NCBI GenBank assembly: GCA_964496595.1
Contig: CAZCAI010000118.1
Location: 1 to 16,416, forward strand
Origin: JAAAOZ01 sp964496595
GTDB lineage: Bacteria; Chloroflexota; Anaerolineae; B4-G1; SLSP01
Length of the DNA stretch: 16,416 bases
Direction: 5' to 3'
Below are positions 8,133 to 16,114 of the stretch, one piece after another. A program made the position numbers and the translations under genes. Numbering within the stretch: the first letter of the stretch is position 1; each line of letters starts with the position of its first letter. The notes below the pieces were generated by a model that worked only from the letters and a program-made list of their open reading frames with translations, was not told the DNA's origin and did no database searches.

Positions 8133-8157
8133 GAATTGCGAATGATGAATTGCGAAT
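8133..8157. repeat. Two direct copies of GAATTGCGAAT before hisB
   Basis: Exact copies at 8133-8143 and 8147-8157, separated by GAT. The same 11-mer recurs in the spacers before hisA, before hisE and before purH. The 3' copy lies directly against the ribosome binding region of hisB. Confidence 0.85.
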
Positions 8158-8167
8158 GGGGTGATGA

Positions 8168-8764
8168 ATGGCGCGCGAAGCGACGATACGACGGGCGACA
8201 AAAGAGACGCAGATCGAGGTGACGCTCGATTTAGATGGCAGCGGCGAGCACGACATCGCCACGGGGCTGGGCTTTTTGGATCACATGCTCACGCACATCG
8301 CGGCGCATGGCCTCTTCGATCTGAAAGTGCGCGCGACGGGCGATTTGCACATCGACCCGCACCACACGCTGGAGGATGTCGCGCTGACGCTGGGTCAGGC
8401 CTTCGACGCGGCGTTGGACGAGCGCGCGGGCATCGCGCGGATGGGCCACGCCTACGCGCCGATGGACGAGGCGCTGGCCTTCGTGGCGATTGACTTTTCG
8501 GGGCGGCCCTACACCGTATGGGACGTCACGTGGGCCGGGCCGAGCGTCGGCGGCATCCCCGTGACGTTGTGGGAGCACTTCGTCCACTCGTTCGCCGTCA
8601 CCGCGCGGGCGACCGTCCACGTGCGCGCGCCCTACGGCCGCGACGACCATCATCGCGCCGAGGCACTCTTCAAAGCCCTGGGGCGCGCCCTAGACGCCGC
8701 GACCCAAGTCGATCCACGCCGCGCGGGGAAAATCCCCTCCACCAAAGGCACCCTCAACGCATAG
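8168..8764 (+). CDS. hisB: Imidazoleglycerol-phosphate dehydratase
   Basis: Catalyses the dehydration of imidazole-glycerol phosphate to imidazole-acetol phosphate in histidine synthesis. The monofunctional form is seen (198 aa) without the phosphatase domain fused in enterobacteria. Metal-binding and family motifs are intact: GLGFLDHMLTHIAAHG, DPHHTLEDV (DDHHTVEDV in many homologs), WEHFVHSF, DDHHRAEALFKALGRAL and the C-terminal STKGTLNA. The ATG at 8168 has GGGG about 7 nt upstream, and upstream in-frame extension is not needed to reach full family length. It is the first gene of the his cluster here, directly behind the chemosensory terminator, so hisG, hisD and hisC must be elsewhere. Confidence 0.97.
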   Translation: MAREATIRRATKETQIEVTLDLDGSGEHDIATGLGFLDHMLTHIAAHGLFDLKVRATGDLHIDPHHTLEDVALTLGQAFDAALDERAGIARMGHAYAPMDEALAFVAIDFSGRPYTVWDVTWAGPSVGGIPVTLWEHFVHSFAVTARATVHVRAPYGRDDHHRAEALFKALGRALDAATQVDPRRAGKIPSTKGTLNA

Positions 8765-8771
8765 CCTATTT

Positions 8772-8976
8772 GCTGCTTTGTTTATTTGCTGTTTTGTTAC
8801 TTTGTTTATTTGCTGTTTTGNNNNNNNNNNNNNNNNNNNNNNNNNNNNNNNNNNNNNNNNNNNNNNNNNNNNNNNNNNNNNNNNNNNNNNNNNNNNNNNN
8901 NNNNNNNNNNNNNNNNNNNNCTTTGTTTATTTGCTGTTTTGTTACTTTGTTTATTTGCTGTTTTGCTGCTTTGATG
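8772..8976. repeat. 24-bp TTTG-rich tandem array, interrupted by a 100-N gap
   Basis: Spacer between hisB and hisH made of a 24-bp unit beginning TTTATTTGCTG. Copies start at 8781, 8805, 8926 and 8950, and further copies are likely inside the gap. A run of exactly 100 N lies at 8821-8920, so the assembly probably collapsed or broke in the array and the true copy number is unknown. The units touch each other without unique spacers, so this is no CRISPR. Related TTTGCTGCTTTG words are found in the hisA-hisF spacer and before hisE. Confidence 0.9.
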
Positions 8977-8988
8977 TTTGGAGGATGT

Positions 8989-9594
8989 ATGATTGCTTTG
9001 ATTGATTACGGCGCGGGCAACGTCCGCTCGGTGGAGAAGGCGCTACGCGCGGTAGGCGCCGAGGTCACGGTGACGCAAAATCCCGCCGTGGTGCGCGCGG
9101 CGGAGAAAGTCGTGCTGCCCGGCGTCGGGGCCTTCGCCGATTGCATGGCCGCCCTCCGCCGTCTGGAGATGATCGCGCCCATCGAGGCAGTGGTGGCGCG
9201 CGGCGCGTCCTTCTTGGGCATCTGCGTGGGAATGCAGGTGCTCTTCGAGGAGGGCACGGAAATGGGCGTCCATCCTGGGTTGGGGCTGCTGCCGGGGCGT
9301 GTTGTGCGCTTCGATCTGCCTCCCGCGTTCAAAGTGCCGCACACCGGCTGGAATCAACTTCGGCCCACGCGGGAAAGCGCACTCTTCGACGACCTGCCGC
9401 CCGGCTCGTGGGCCTACTTCAACCACAGCTTCTACTGCGCCGCCCGCGCAGAAGAAACCATCGCGGTGGCGGATTACGGCGGGGACTTTCCCTGCGCCGT
9501 GCAGCGGGGCAACCTCTACGGCATCCAATTCCACCCAGAGAAAAGCCAGGACGTCGGGTTGCACATTCTGAGGAATTTTGTGACTATAATTTAG
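8989..9594 (+). CDS. hisH: Imidazole glycerol phosphate synthase, glutamine amidotransferase subunit
   Basis: Glutaminase subunit that releases ammonia from glutamine and channels it to HisF. Class I amidotransferase fold of 201 aa with nucleophile C79 in LGICVGMQ and the other triad members H182 and E184 in QFHPEKSQ. The N-terminal IDYGAGNVRSV and the PGVGAF motif are typical. I chose ATG 8989 because GGAGG at 8980-8984 lies 4 nt upstream and the protein begins as in relatives; frames that continue upstream run only through repeat and gap. The stop codon TAG (9592-9594) is at the same time the first three bases of an inverted repeat. Its partner gene hisF lies two genes downstream. Confidence 0.97.
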   Translation: MIALIDYGAGNVRSVEKALRAVGAEVTVTQNPAVVRAAEKVVLPGVGAFADCMAALRRLEMIAPIEAVVARGASFLGICVGMQVLFEEGTEMGVHPGLGLLPGRVVRFDLPPAFKVPHTGWNQLRPTRESALFDDLPPGSWAYFNHSFYCAARAEETIAVADYGGDFPCAVQRGNLYGIQFHPEKSQDVGLHILRNFVTII

Positions 9595-9662
9595 AATGTA
9601 GAATTTAGAATTGCGAATATTTTTAGAGATTCATCATTCATCATTCGCAATTCTACATTCTA
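9592..9662. repeat. Large inverted repeat overlapping the hisH stop codon
   Basis: Right arm 9643-9662 (20 nt) is the exact reverse complement of the left arm 9592-9618 once a 7-nt duplication (TAGAATT, 9606-9612 region) in the left arm is removed. The loop is 24 nt. Each arm contains one GAATTGCGAAT (9608-9618 forward, 9643-9653 reverse). No clear U-tract follows directly, although TTTTTTA lies at about 9670. It occupies most of the hisH-hisA spacer. Confidence 0.88.
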
Positions 9663-9693
9663 TAGATGCTTTTTTAAGACTTGGGAGGTTTGG

Positions 9694-10476
9694 ATGGCGT
9701 CATTTACGATTTTTCCGGCCATTGATCTGCGCGGCGGGCGCGTGGTGCGCCTTCGCCAGGGTGATCCCGACCGCGAGACGGAGTATGCGACTGATCCGAT
9801 GGCGGTGGCGCGACGCTGGGCCGAATCGGGCGCGGACTGGTTGCACGTGGTCAATCTCGATGGGGCGTTTGGCGAGCAGAGCCGCGATTCGGAGAACGGC
9901 AGTTCTCCCGATTTGCGAAACTTCAAAGCGCTATCCCGCGTGGTCGAGGTGGGGCCGCGTGTGCAATTCGGCGGCGGCCTGCGCGATTTGGATGCGATGC
10001 GCCAGGCGCTGGCGTTGGGCGTCGCGCGCGTCGTGCTCGGCACCGTCGCGGTGGAGCAGCCCGCGCTGCTGGCGGCCGCCTTGGACGAGTTCGGCGCGGA
10101 GCGTGTGGCCGTGGGCATCGATGCGCGCGAGGGCATCGTGCAGATTCGTGGCTGGCAGGAGGCCGCGCCCATCCGGGCGCGCGATCTGGCGCAGCGCTGG
10201 GCGGAGATGGGCGGGCGATGGCTCATCTTCACCGATATCAGCCGTGATGGGATGAGCAGCGGCGTCAACGTGGATGTCACAGCGGAACTGGCTCACGCCG
10301 CCAGCCTGCACGTCATCGCCTCCGGCGGCGTCGCCAGCCTCGAAGACGTGCAGCGTGTCCGCGAGGCCGGCTTGAGCGGCGTCATCATCGGGCGCGCGCT
10401 CTACGAAGGACATATTGATCTCGCTGCGGCAAATGCACAAAACGACAAATGGACAAATGGGCAAAGCAACAAATAA
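9694..10476 (+). CDS. hisA: ProFAR isomerase (HisA), phosphoribosylformimino-AICAR-P isomerase
   Basis: Isomerises ProFAR to PRFAR, the substrate of HisFH. TIM-barrel of 260 aa with catalytic D11 in PAIDLRGGRVVRL and D181 in FTDISRDGMSSG, and phosphate-binding FGGGLRDL and ASGGVASLEDV motifs. It ends like relatives at RALYEGHIDL. After that come about 17 further residues (AAANAQNDKWTNGQSNK) that are polar and encoded by the A-rich spacer repeat itself, so the stop codon lies inside the repeat. A HisA-type arm without TrpF activity is expected, but a PriA-like dual role cannot be ruled out. GGGAGG at 9683-9688 lies 5 nt before the ATG. Confidence 0.96.
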   Translation: MASFTIFPAIDLRGGRVVRLRQGDPDRETEYATDPMAVARRWAESGADWLHVVNLDGAFGEQSRDSENGSSPDLRNFKALSRVVEVGPRVQFGGGLRDLDAMRQALALGVARVVLGTVAVEQPALLAAALDEFGAERVAVGIDAREGIVQIRGWQEAAPIRARDLAQRWAEMGGRWLIFTDISRDGMSSGVNVDVTAELAHAASLHVIASGGVASLEDVQRVREAGLSGVIIGRALYEGHIDLAAANAQNDKWTNGQSNK

Positions 10477-10556
10477 ACAAATCGACAAATGGAGAATCTA
10501 TCAGCAAATCGGGTTGTTATTTGATGTTTTGCTGCTTTGGGGCTTTGATGTTTTTA
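10430..10556. repeat. Imperfect inverted repeat of TTTG/CAAA words in hisA-hisF spacer
   Basis: The end of hisA and the following spacer consist of CAAATGG/CAAAGCAACAAATAAAC words, then of the opposite-strand words TTATTTGATG and TTTTGCTGCTTTG (10511-10540). The two halves are imperfect reverse complements and could form a long A/U-rich stem. The words match those of the 24-bp array before hisH. Confidence 0.7.
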
Positions 10557-10569
10557 ATGAGGGGGTCGT

Positions 10570-11349
10570 ATGTTAGCGAAGAGAATTATTCCCTGCTTGG
10601 ATGTCAAGGATGGTCGAGTGGTGAAGGGCGTCAACTTTCTTAATCTGCGGGATGCAGGCGATCCGGTGGAGCAAGCGCGCGCCTACGACGCTCAGGGTGC
10701 GGATGAGTTGACCTTCTTGGACATCTCAGCGACGCACGAGGGCCGTCAGACGATGTTGGATGTGGTGCGCCAGGTGGCCGTGGAGGTCTTTATGCCCTTC
10801 GGGGTGGGGGGCGGCATCCGCAGCGTGGCCGATATCCGCGCGCTGCTGCTGGCCGGCGCCGATAAGGTCAGCATCAATTCGGCGGCGGTGCGCACGCCGG
10901 AGATCCTCACCGAGGGCGCCGAGCGCTTCGGCAGCCAGTGCATCGTCATCTCCGTGGACGCCAGGCGCGTGAACGCGCCGTCGGATGCGCCGCGCTGGGA
11001 GGTCTACATCAGCGGCGGGCGCATCCCCACCGGCCTCGACGCCGTCGAGTGGTGCGCGCGGGCCGTGGATCTGGGCGCGGGCGAGGTGCTGCTCACCAGC
11101 ATGGATGGCGACGGCACCCTCGCCGGCTACGATATCGAGCTGACGCGCGCCGTGGCCGACGCCGTGCCCGTGCCCGTCATCGCCAGCGGCGGCGCGGGCG
11201 CGCCCGCCCACTTCGCCGAGGCGCTCACCGAGGGCCGGGCCGACGCCGCGTTAGCCGCCTCGCTCTTCCATGATAAAGTGCTGACCATCGGCGAGGTCAA
11301 GGCTTATTTGGCGGATCAGGGCGTCGTTGTACGGCAGGTCAACAGATGA
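10570..11349 (+). CDS. hisF: Imidazole glycerol phosphate synthase, cyclase subunit
   Basis: Cyclase that joins ammonia from HisH to PRFAR, giving imidazole-glycerol phosphate and AICAR. TIM-barrel of 259 aa with both catalytic aspartates, D11 in IIPCLDVKDGRVVKG and D130 in VISVDARR. Other family marks are FGVGGGIRSV, ADKVSINSAAV, LTSMDGDGT and VIASGGAGAP. The start ATG has GGGGG 5 nt upstream. The AICAR it releases is a substrate of PurH, which is encoded at the far end of this window. HisF has the usual length with no insertion. Confidence 0.97.
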   Translation: MLAKRIIPCLDVKDGRVVKGVNFLNLRDAGDPVEQARAYDAQGADELTFLDISATHEGRQTMLDVVRQVAVEVFMPFGVGGGIRSVADIRALLLAGADKVSINSAAVRTPEILTEGAERFGSQCIVISVDARRVNAPSDAPRWEVYISGGRIPTGLDAVEWCARAVDLGAGEVLLTSMDGDGTLAGYDIELTRAVADAVPVPVIASGGAGAPAHFAEALTEGRADAALAASLFHDKVLTIGEVKAYLADQGVVVRQVNR

Positions 11350-11369
11350 TGGGGTTTGGAGGTTAGAAT

Positions 11370-11699
11370 ATGGACTTGAAATTTGATGATCGCGGGCTGA
11401 TCCCCGCCGTGGTGCAGGCCGCCGCGACGGGCGAGGTGTTGATGGTTGCATGGATGAACGCCGAATCGCTGCGGCTGACGCAGGAGACCGGCGAGACGCA
11501 CTTTTGGAGTCGGAGCCGGCAGGAACTGTGGCACAAGGGCGCCACCTCCGGCAACACCCAGCGCGTGCGCGAGATGTGGGTCGATTGCGACGCCGACACC
11601 CTGCTCGTCAAAGTCGATCCGGCCGGGCCGGCGTGCCACACCGGCCAGCGAAGCTGCTTCTTCCGCCGGCTGGGGCCATCGGTGGATCTAAATCAATAG
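11370..11699 (+). CDS. hisI: Phosphoribosyl-AMP cyclohydrolase
   Basis: Opens the adenine ring of PR-AMP to give ProFAR, the third step of the pathway. Stand-alone form of 109 aa, not fused to the HisE domain as in E. coli. Metal ligands are seen: D72, D74 and D76 in WVDCDADTLL with C73, then C89 and C96 in GPACHTGQRSCF. The substrate motif FWSRSRQELWHKGATSGN is complete. GGAGG at 11358-11362 lies 7 nt before the ATG, and only 20 nt separate it from hisF. Its last codons overlap by 7 bp with the end of the minus-strand toxin gene, so there is no room for a terminator between them. Confidence 0.97.
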   Translation: MDLKFDDRGLIPAVVQAAATGEVLMVAWMNAESLRLTQETGETHFWSRSRQELWHKGATSGNTQRVREMWVDCDADTLLVKVDPAGPACHTGQRSCFFRRLGPSVDLNQ

Positions 11700-11962
11700 T
11701 GATAGCGGGCCTGGAGAAAATCGACTTGCCGCTTGCGCACCAGATAAACCAGCCGATGTTCCTGCGTAATCCGGCGCGACCACACGCCCGCGCCCAAGTA
11801 TTTTAGCGGTTCTGGCTTGCCGATCCCGTGGAAAGGATCGCGCAAGATGTCCTTCACCAGTTTGAGGATGCGGAGCGCCGTTTTGCGATCCTGCTGGACC
11901 CAATAGGTCAGATCTTCGATAAATTCAGGCTGAAAGACGGCGATCCACTCACGCTTCGGCAT
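11693..11962 (-). CDS. yoeB: YoeB/Txe family mRNA interferase toxin
   Basis: RelE-fold ribosome-dependent mRNA endonuclease of the type II system with YefM. The 89-aa form starting MPKREW matches the usual YoeB length (84-90 aa); an adjacent ATG at 11965 and further upstream ATGs are possible but not needed. Conserved residues by comparison with E. coli YoeB: E51 in GKPEPLK, R70 in SRRITQEHRLVY, and the terminal H88-Y89 in RYHY. All active-site residues are present, so it is probably functional. It overlaps the antitoxin gene by 14 nt, as usual for translationally coupled pairs. Its 3' end overlaps the 3' end of hisI on the other strand. Confidence 0.95.
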   Translation of the reverse strand: MPKREWIAVFQPEFIEDLTYWVQQDRKTALRILKLVKDILRDPFHGIGKPEPLKYLGAGVWSRRITQEHRLVYLVRKRQVDFLQARYHY

Positions 11963-12248
11963 CATCCAGTCCAATCTCGGAGCGTAACTCATCCACCGCA
12001 TCTACCGTGGAAGGACTCACCTCGTTGCGCAGGGCGCGGCTGAGCGCCGTCAGCAAGCGCTCCGCGTTGCGCGGCGAGCGTAACAGGTGCGAGGTTTCCA
12101 GCAATCCTTCGAGTTCGGACGCGGCCAACATCGCGATAGGCTCCGCACCCCGCCGCCTCACAATGGCGATATCGCGATCCTCAATGAGCGAATCCCAGAG
12201 ATTGGCGAACTGCGCCCGCGCTTTGCTGTACGTCGTTTCAATCGGCAT
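11949..12248 (-). CDS. yefM: YefM/Phd family antitoxin
   Basis: Antitoxin (99 aa) that neutralises YoeB and represses its own promoter. The N-terminal DNA-binding part follows the Phd/YefM pattern: TTYSKARAQFANLWDSLIED, then IAIVRRRGAEPIAMLAASEL, then LLETSHLLRSPRNAERLLTAL. The C-terminal tail is acidic (ELRSEIGLDDAEA) and expected to be disordered until toxin binds. A GGGGG ribosome site lies about 6 nt before the ATG on the minus strand. Two TGTACA boxes in front of the gene fit autoregulation. It is the first gene of a two-gene minus-strand operon set within the plus-strand his cluster. Confidence 0.94.
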   Translation of the reverse strand: MPIETTYSKARAQFANLWDSLIEDRDIAIVRRRGAEPIAMLAASELEGLLETSHLLRSPRNAERLLTALSRALRNEVSPSTVDAVDELRSEIGLDDAEA

Positions 12249-12271
12249 ATCATCCCCCTGAACGGATTAAT

Positions 12272-12311
12272 TGTACAGACATATTGTACAACTTTTACCT
12301 CGAAAACACAA
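12272..12311 (-). promoter_or_regulatory. yefM-yoeB promoter with two TGTACA operator boxes
   Basis: Palindromic TGTACA occurs at 12272-12277 and 12285-12290, 13 bp centre to centre. TGTACA is the reported core of the YefM operator in E. coli. On the minus strand the distal box overlaps a TACAAT -10 candidate (12288-12283) with a weaker TTGTGT -35 (12311-12306) 17 bp away. Bound antitoxin would cover the -10 region. Confidence 0.75.
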
Positions 12312-12360
12312 GCCCAATCTATCTTTGGCTTACGAACATTGATTTTGTGTCCGTAATTGT

Positions 12361-12440
12361 GAATTTAGAATTGCGAATTATGAATAATTCTGCTGAGTAA
12401 GGATTCAAAATTCCGAATTCGCAATTCATAATTTGATATT
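12361..12440. repeat. Inverted GAATTGCGAAT repeat before hisE
   Basis: Exact 12-bp arms GAATTGCGAATT (12368-12379) and AATTCGCAATTC (12416-12427) around a 36-nt loop, within A/T-rich sequence. TTTG words related to the hisB-hisH array follow up to the hisE ribosome site. The 231-nt stretch between yefM and hisE holds this, the yefM promoter and no gene. Confidence 0.85.
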
Positions 12441-12479
12441 TGTTGTTTTGATGCTTTATATATTTGTTAAGGAGGCCTT

Positions 12480-12758
12480 ATGTCCGACATTTTAGATGAA
12501 CTATTCGCCGTGATCGAATCGCGCAAAGCCGACGCGCCGCCGGGATCGTACACCGTCACGCTGCTGGCGGATTTGGACGAGGCCGCCAAGAAAGTGGGCG
12601 AGGAGGCCATCGAGGTGGTGCTGGCCGCCAAGGGCCAGAGCGACGCCCGCCTGGTCGAGGAGGCCGCGGACGTGATCTATCACCTGCTGGTGCTGCTCGC
12701 CGCCCGCGACCTCACCTTGGACGATGTCCGCGCGGAGTTGGCTCGCCGGCGGCATTGA
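12480..12758 (+). CDS. hisE: Phosphoribosyl-ATP pyrophosphatase
   Basis: Hydrolyses PR-ATP to PR-AMP, the second step of histidine synthesis. Stand-alone all-helical MazG-like protein of 92 aa. The metal and substrate motifs are KKVGEEAIEVVLAA and LVEEAADVIYHLLVLLA, with the helix pattern EExxE and ExxD. AAGGAGG at 12469-12475 lies 4 nt before the ATG. By gene order it belongs directly behind hisI, but a minus-strand yefM-yoeB pair and 230 nt of repeat-rich spacer lie in between. It must be served either by read-through from hisI or by its own promoter, for which I see no convincing candidate at a workable distance. Confidence 0.96.
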   Translation: MSDILDELFAVIESRKADAPPGSYTVTLLADLDEAAKKVGEEAIEVVLAAKGQSDARLVEEAADVIYHLLVLLAARDLTLDDVRAELARRRH

Positions 12759-12799
12759 GTGGTTGTCGGTTGGTTAGCGCACCTGCGATAGGTGATCTG

Positions 12800-12820
12800 A
12801 GGGACAGAAATCCCTTTTTG
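12800..12820 (+). terminator. Short intrinsic terminator after hisE
   Basis: AGGGA (12800-12804) and TCCCT (12811-12815) form a 5-bp stem with a 6-nt loop, followed by TTTTTG. It is placed 41 nt behind the hisE stop. The stem is short, so efficiency may be modest. Confidence 0.6.
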
Positions 12821-12843
12821 TGTTATAATAATTCCATATTATA
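12801..12843 (+). promoter_or_regulatory. abiE promoter with overlapping palindrome
   Basis: A perfect TATAAT -10 (12824-12829) stands 17 bp behind GGGACA (12801-12806), a 4/6 match to the -35 consensus. The expected start of transcription is about 12836, giving a leader of some 37 nt. The -10 is part of a 7-bp inverted repeat TATAATA (12824-12830) and TATTATA (12837-12843), a possible operator for AbiEi autorepression. Confidence 0.65.
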
Positions 12844-12872
12844 GAATCTAAGTACATCAAATAGGGGAAACT

Positions 12873-13694
12873 ATGTCCGAGCAATCTTTACCCCGAACGT
12901 TGAGCGAGCAAGAATCGCTCCTGCTGAGTAGTCTCTCAGCGGCAGGATATGCCGTGTTCACCATTGAAGATGCTCGCTCAGTGATGGACGATAGCGAGGT
13001 GGACGTTGCTAAGCTGCTCCATCGACTGAACCGCAAGCAATGGCTCAAGCGATTGGAGCGTGGCACATACATGATCGTCCCGCTGGCAGCCGGGCCAGGA
13101 GCCGAGTGGGCCGAGCACGAGTATCTGATCGCGGCCTCGTTAGTCACGCCGTACTACTTGGCCTATGCCACCTCTTTGCACTACTATGGTTATACCGAGC
13201 GTACTCCCGATCCGGTTATCATTGCCACGACTCACCGGAAGCGCCCGGTTACCTTCGAGGGTCTAACTTACCGCTTTGTTACCCTTGCGTCTCACAAGTT
13301 TTTTGGCTACGAGACGGTCTCGCTGTTGGGTCAAAAGGTGCAGATGTCGGAACGGGAGAAGGCTATCGCTGATGGGTTTGACCATCCAGAGCTGGCCGGT
13401 GGCGTCTTGGAGCCGGCGAAGGGATTATGGTTCGGGAGTCAGGAACTGGATTTGGAGAAATTGGTAGCTTACTCCTTGCGTTTGCGCAATCAGGTCGCTG
13501 CGCGGCGGTTAGGCTACTGGATGGAGCTATTGGCCTTGGGGAATGATGCCGTGCTATCGCGGCTTGAGAATGGCGGGGGACATAGCTACGCCCGATTGGA
13601 GCCATCTGGGCTGCGCCAGGGGGCGCGCAACACACGCTGGCGGCTGATCGTTAATGTGCCGGAGAGGCAGTTGCTGGAGTGGCGGGAGCACTGA
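12873..13694 (+). CDS. abiEi: AbiEi family antitoxin/transcriptional regulator
   Basis: Antitoxin of a type IV toxin-antitoxin and abortive infection system; it counters the AbiEii toxin without binding it and represses its own operon. The N-terminal winged helix-turn-helix covers about 10-70 (SEQESLLLSSL, then VAKLLHRLNRKQWLKRLERGTYMIVPL). The central part shows the usual LVTPYYLAYATSLHYYGYTE and the C-terminal domain reaches residue 273, the normal length for AbiEi. GGGG at 12864-12867 precedes the ATG. Its stop overlaps the abiEii start (TGATG at 13692-13696). Codons are visibly less G/C-rich than those of the his genes, in keeping with horizontal transfer. The gene symbol is assigned by family. 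Confidence 0.9.
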   Translation: MSEQSLPRTLSEQESLLLSSLSAAGYAVFTIEDARSVMDDSEVDVAKLLHRLNRKQWLKRLERGTYMIVPLAAGPGAEWAEHEYLIAASLVTPYYLAYATSLHYYGYTERTPDPVIIATTHRKRPVTFEGLTYRFVTLASHKFFGYETVSLLGQKVQMSEREKAIADGFDHPELAGGVLEPAKGLWFGSQELDLEKLVAYSLRLRNQVAARRLGYWMELLALGNDAVLSRLENGGGHSYARLEPSGLRQGARNTRWRLIVNVPERQLLEWREH

Positions 13695-14500
13695 TGATCA
13701 CCGAGCGCGAACTGCGTCAGATAGCCGCAAAATCCGCTCTTGGTGTTGGGCAGACGGAACACGAATACGCTATGCTTTGTGTGCTGGATGTGCTCAGTCG
13801 AACCGCGCCCTTGGCCGATACCTTGTGCTTGAAAGGCGGTACGGCCCTGCGCCTGATCTATTTCGACGATTGGCGACACTCGGTCGATTTAGACTTTTCG
13901 GTGCTGCCGTCTTTTCCTGCGGATGACCTGCGAACCCACGTCGAGCACTGGTTTGCTCAAGTGGATGTTGACCATGGGGTGACAGTACACCTTCTGGATT
14001 TCCACCGGGTGAACGGGGCGGCTCGAATGCGCGCTCAATTCGTCGGCCCGCTGCGCCATCCCTCACGGCTTCTTTTTGACATCACCCTGGACGAGCCGGT
14101 GCTGCTATCTCCACAGCGTCGGAAGGTAGTTCTTTCCTTTTTCCCTGATCTACGTCCAATCGTTCTGACCTACGCACTCGAAGAAATCTTGGCAGAAAAG
14201 ATGCGCAGTATCTTGCAGCGTGGCAAATCGCGGGACTACTACGATGTGTGGCAGTTGCTGAAGGAGAAAAGCGCAGATATTGATTCTTCGCTGTTTCGCT
14301 CGATCATAGCGCGGAAATGTCGGCACAAAGGTCTGAATATGCCTGATGTTCAAGGGTTCTTGCGACCAGAACATCTTGAGGTGGCGAAGGTGTACTGGGA
14401 GCGCGATCTGGCGCGCCAAGTTGCTCCGCAGTCGCTGCCCGATTGGGTGATGGTTATCGCGGAATTGCCGGACTTGCTGAAGCAGTACTTTGGTGAATGA
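13694..14500 (+). CDS. abiEii: AbiEii nucleotidyltransferase toxin
   Basis: Toxin of the type IV pair, a DNA polymerase-beta-like nucleotidyltransferase that halts growth, classically on phage infection. Motif I is seen at 48-67: GGT (48-50) and the metal-binding D65 and D67 in SVDLDFSV. Further family residues are E168-K169 in LAEKMRSILQRGK and D181 and D184 in SRDYYDVWQLL. All are intact, so the enzyme is probably active. The start at ATG 13694 overlaps the antitoxin stop by one base; GTG 13679 in the same frame is a less likely start. With 268 aa it is of normal size. A perfect terminator follows within 30 nt. Confidence 0.92.
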   Translation: MITERELRQIAAKSALGVGQTEHEYAMLCVLDVLSRTAPLADTLCLKGGTALRLIYFDDWRHSVDLDFSVLPSFPADDLRTHVEHWFAQVDVDHGVTVHLLDFHRVNGAARMRAQFVGPLRHPSRLLFDITLDEPVLLSPQRRKVVLSFFPDLRPIVLTYALEEILAEKMRSILQRGKSRDYYDVWQLLKEKSADIDSSLFRSIIARKCRHKGLNMPDVQGFLRPEHLEVAKVYWERDLARQVAPQSLPDWVMVIAELPDLLKQYFGE

Positions 14501-14524
14501 CGATTCGATTTTTAGGGATCCGGT

Positions 14525-14570
14525 AGGCCGCAGTCATTGCCTCGACAACGACTGCGGCCTTGTTTATTTC
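14525..14570 (+). terminator. Intrinsic terminator of the abiE operon
   Basis: Perfect 11-bp stem, AGGCCGCAGTC (14525-14535) with GACTGCGGCCT (14550-14560), a 14-nt loop and the T-rich tail TGTTTATTT. It is 24 nt behind the abiEii stop. On the minus strand the flank is not U-rich directly after the stem, so it probably serves the plus strand mainly, though it also lies behind the purH stop and could stop that convergent transcript less well. Confidence 0.88.
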
Positions 14571-14581
14571 CCTACGCCCCA

Positions 14582-16114
<1,533 letters not shown>

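Noticed and set aside
7945..8167. T-box or His-codon attenuator in front of hisB
   Set aside because: I see neither the conserved T-box antiterminator bulge sequence nor a leader peptide with a run of His codons.
8772..8976. CRISPR array
   Set aside because: The 24-bp units follow each other without unique spacers and there are no cas genes.
8518..9594. A longer open frame reaching from inside hisB through the repeat array into hisH
   Set aside because: It joins an out-of-frame part of hisB, low-complexity repeat translation and 100 unknown bases. The real HisH start is ATG 8989 with GGAGG before it.
12433..12462. Promoter TTGATA-18-TATATA for hisE
   Set aside because: Transcription would start within the ribosome binding site, about 10 nt before the ATG, leaving no usable leader.
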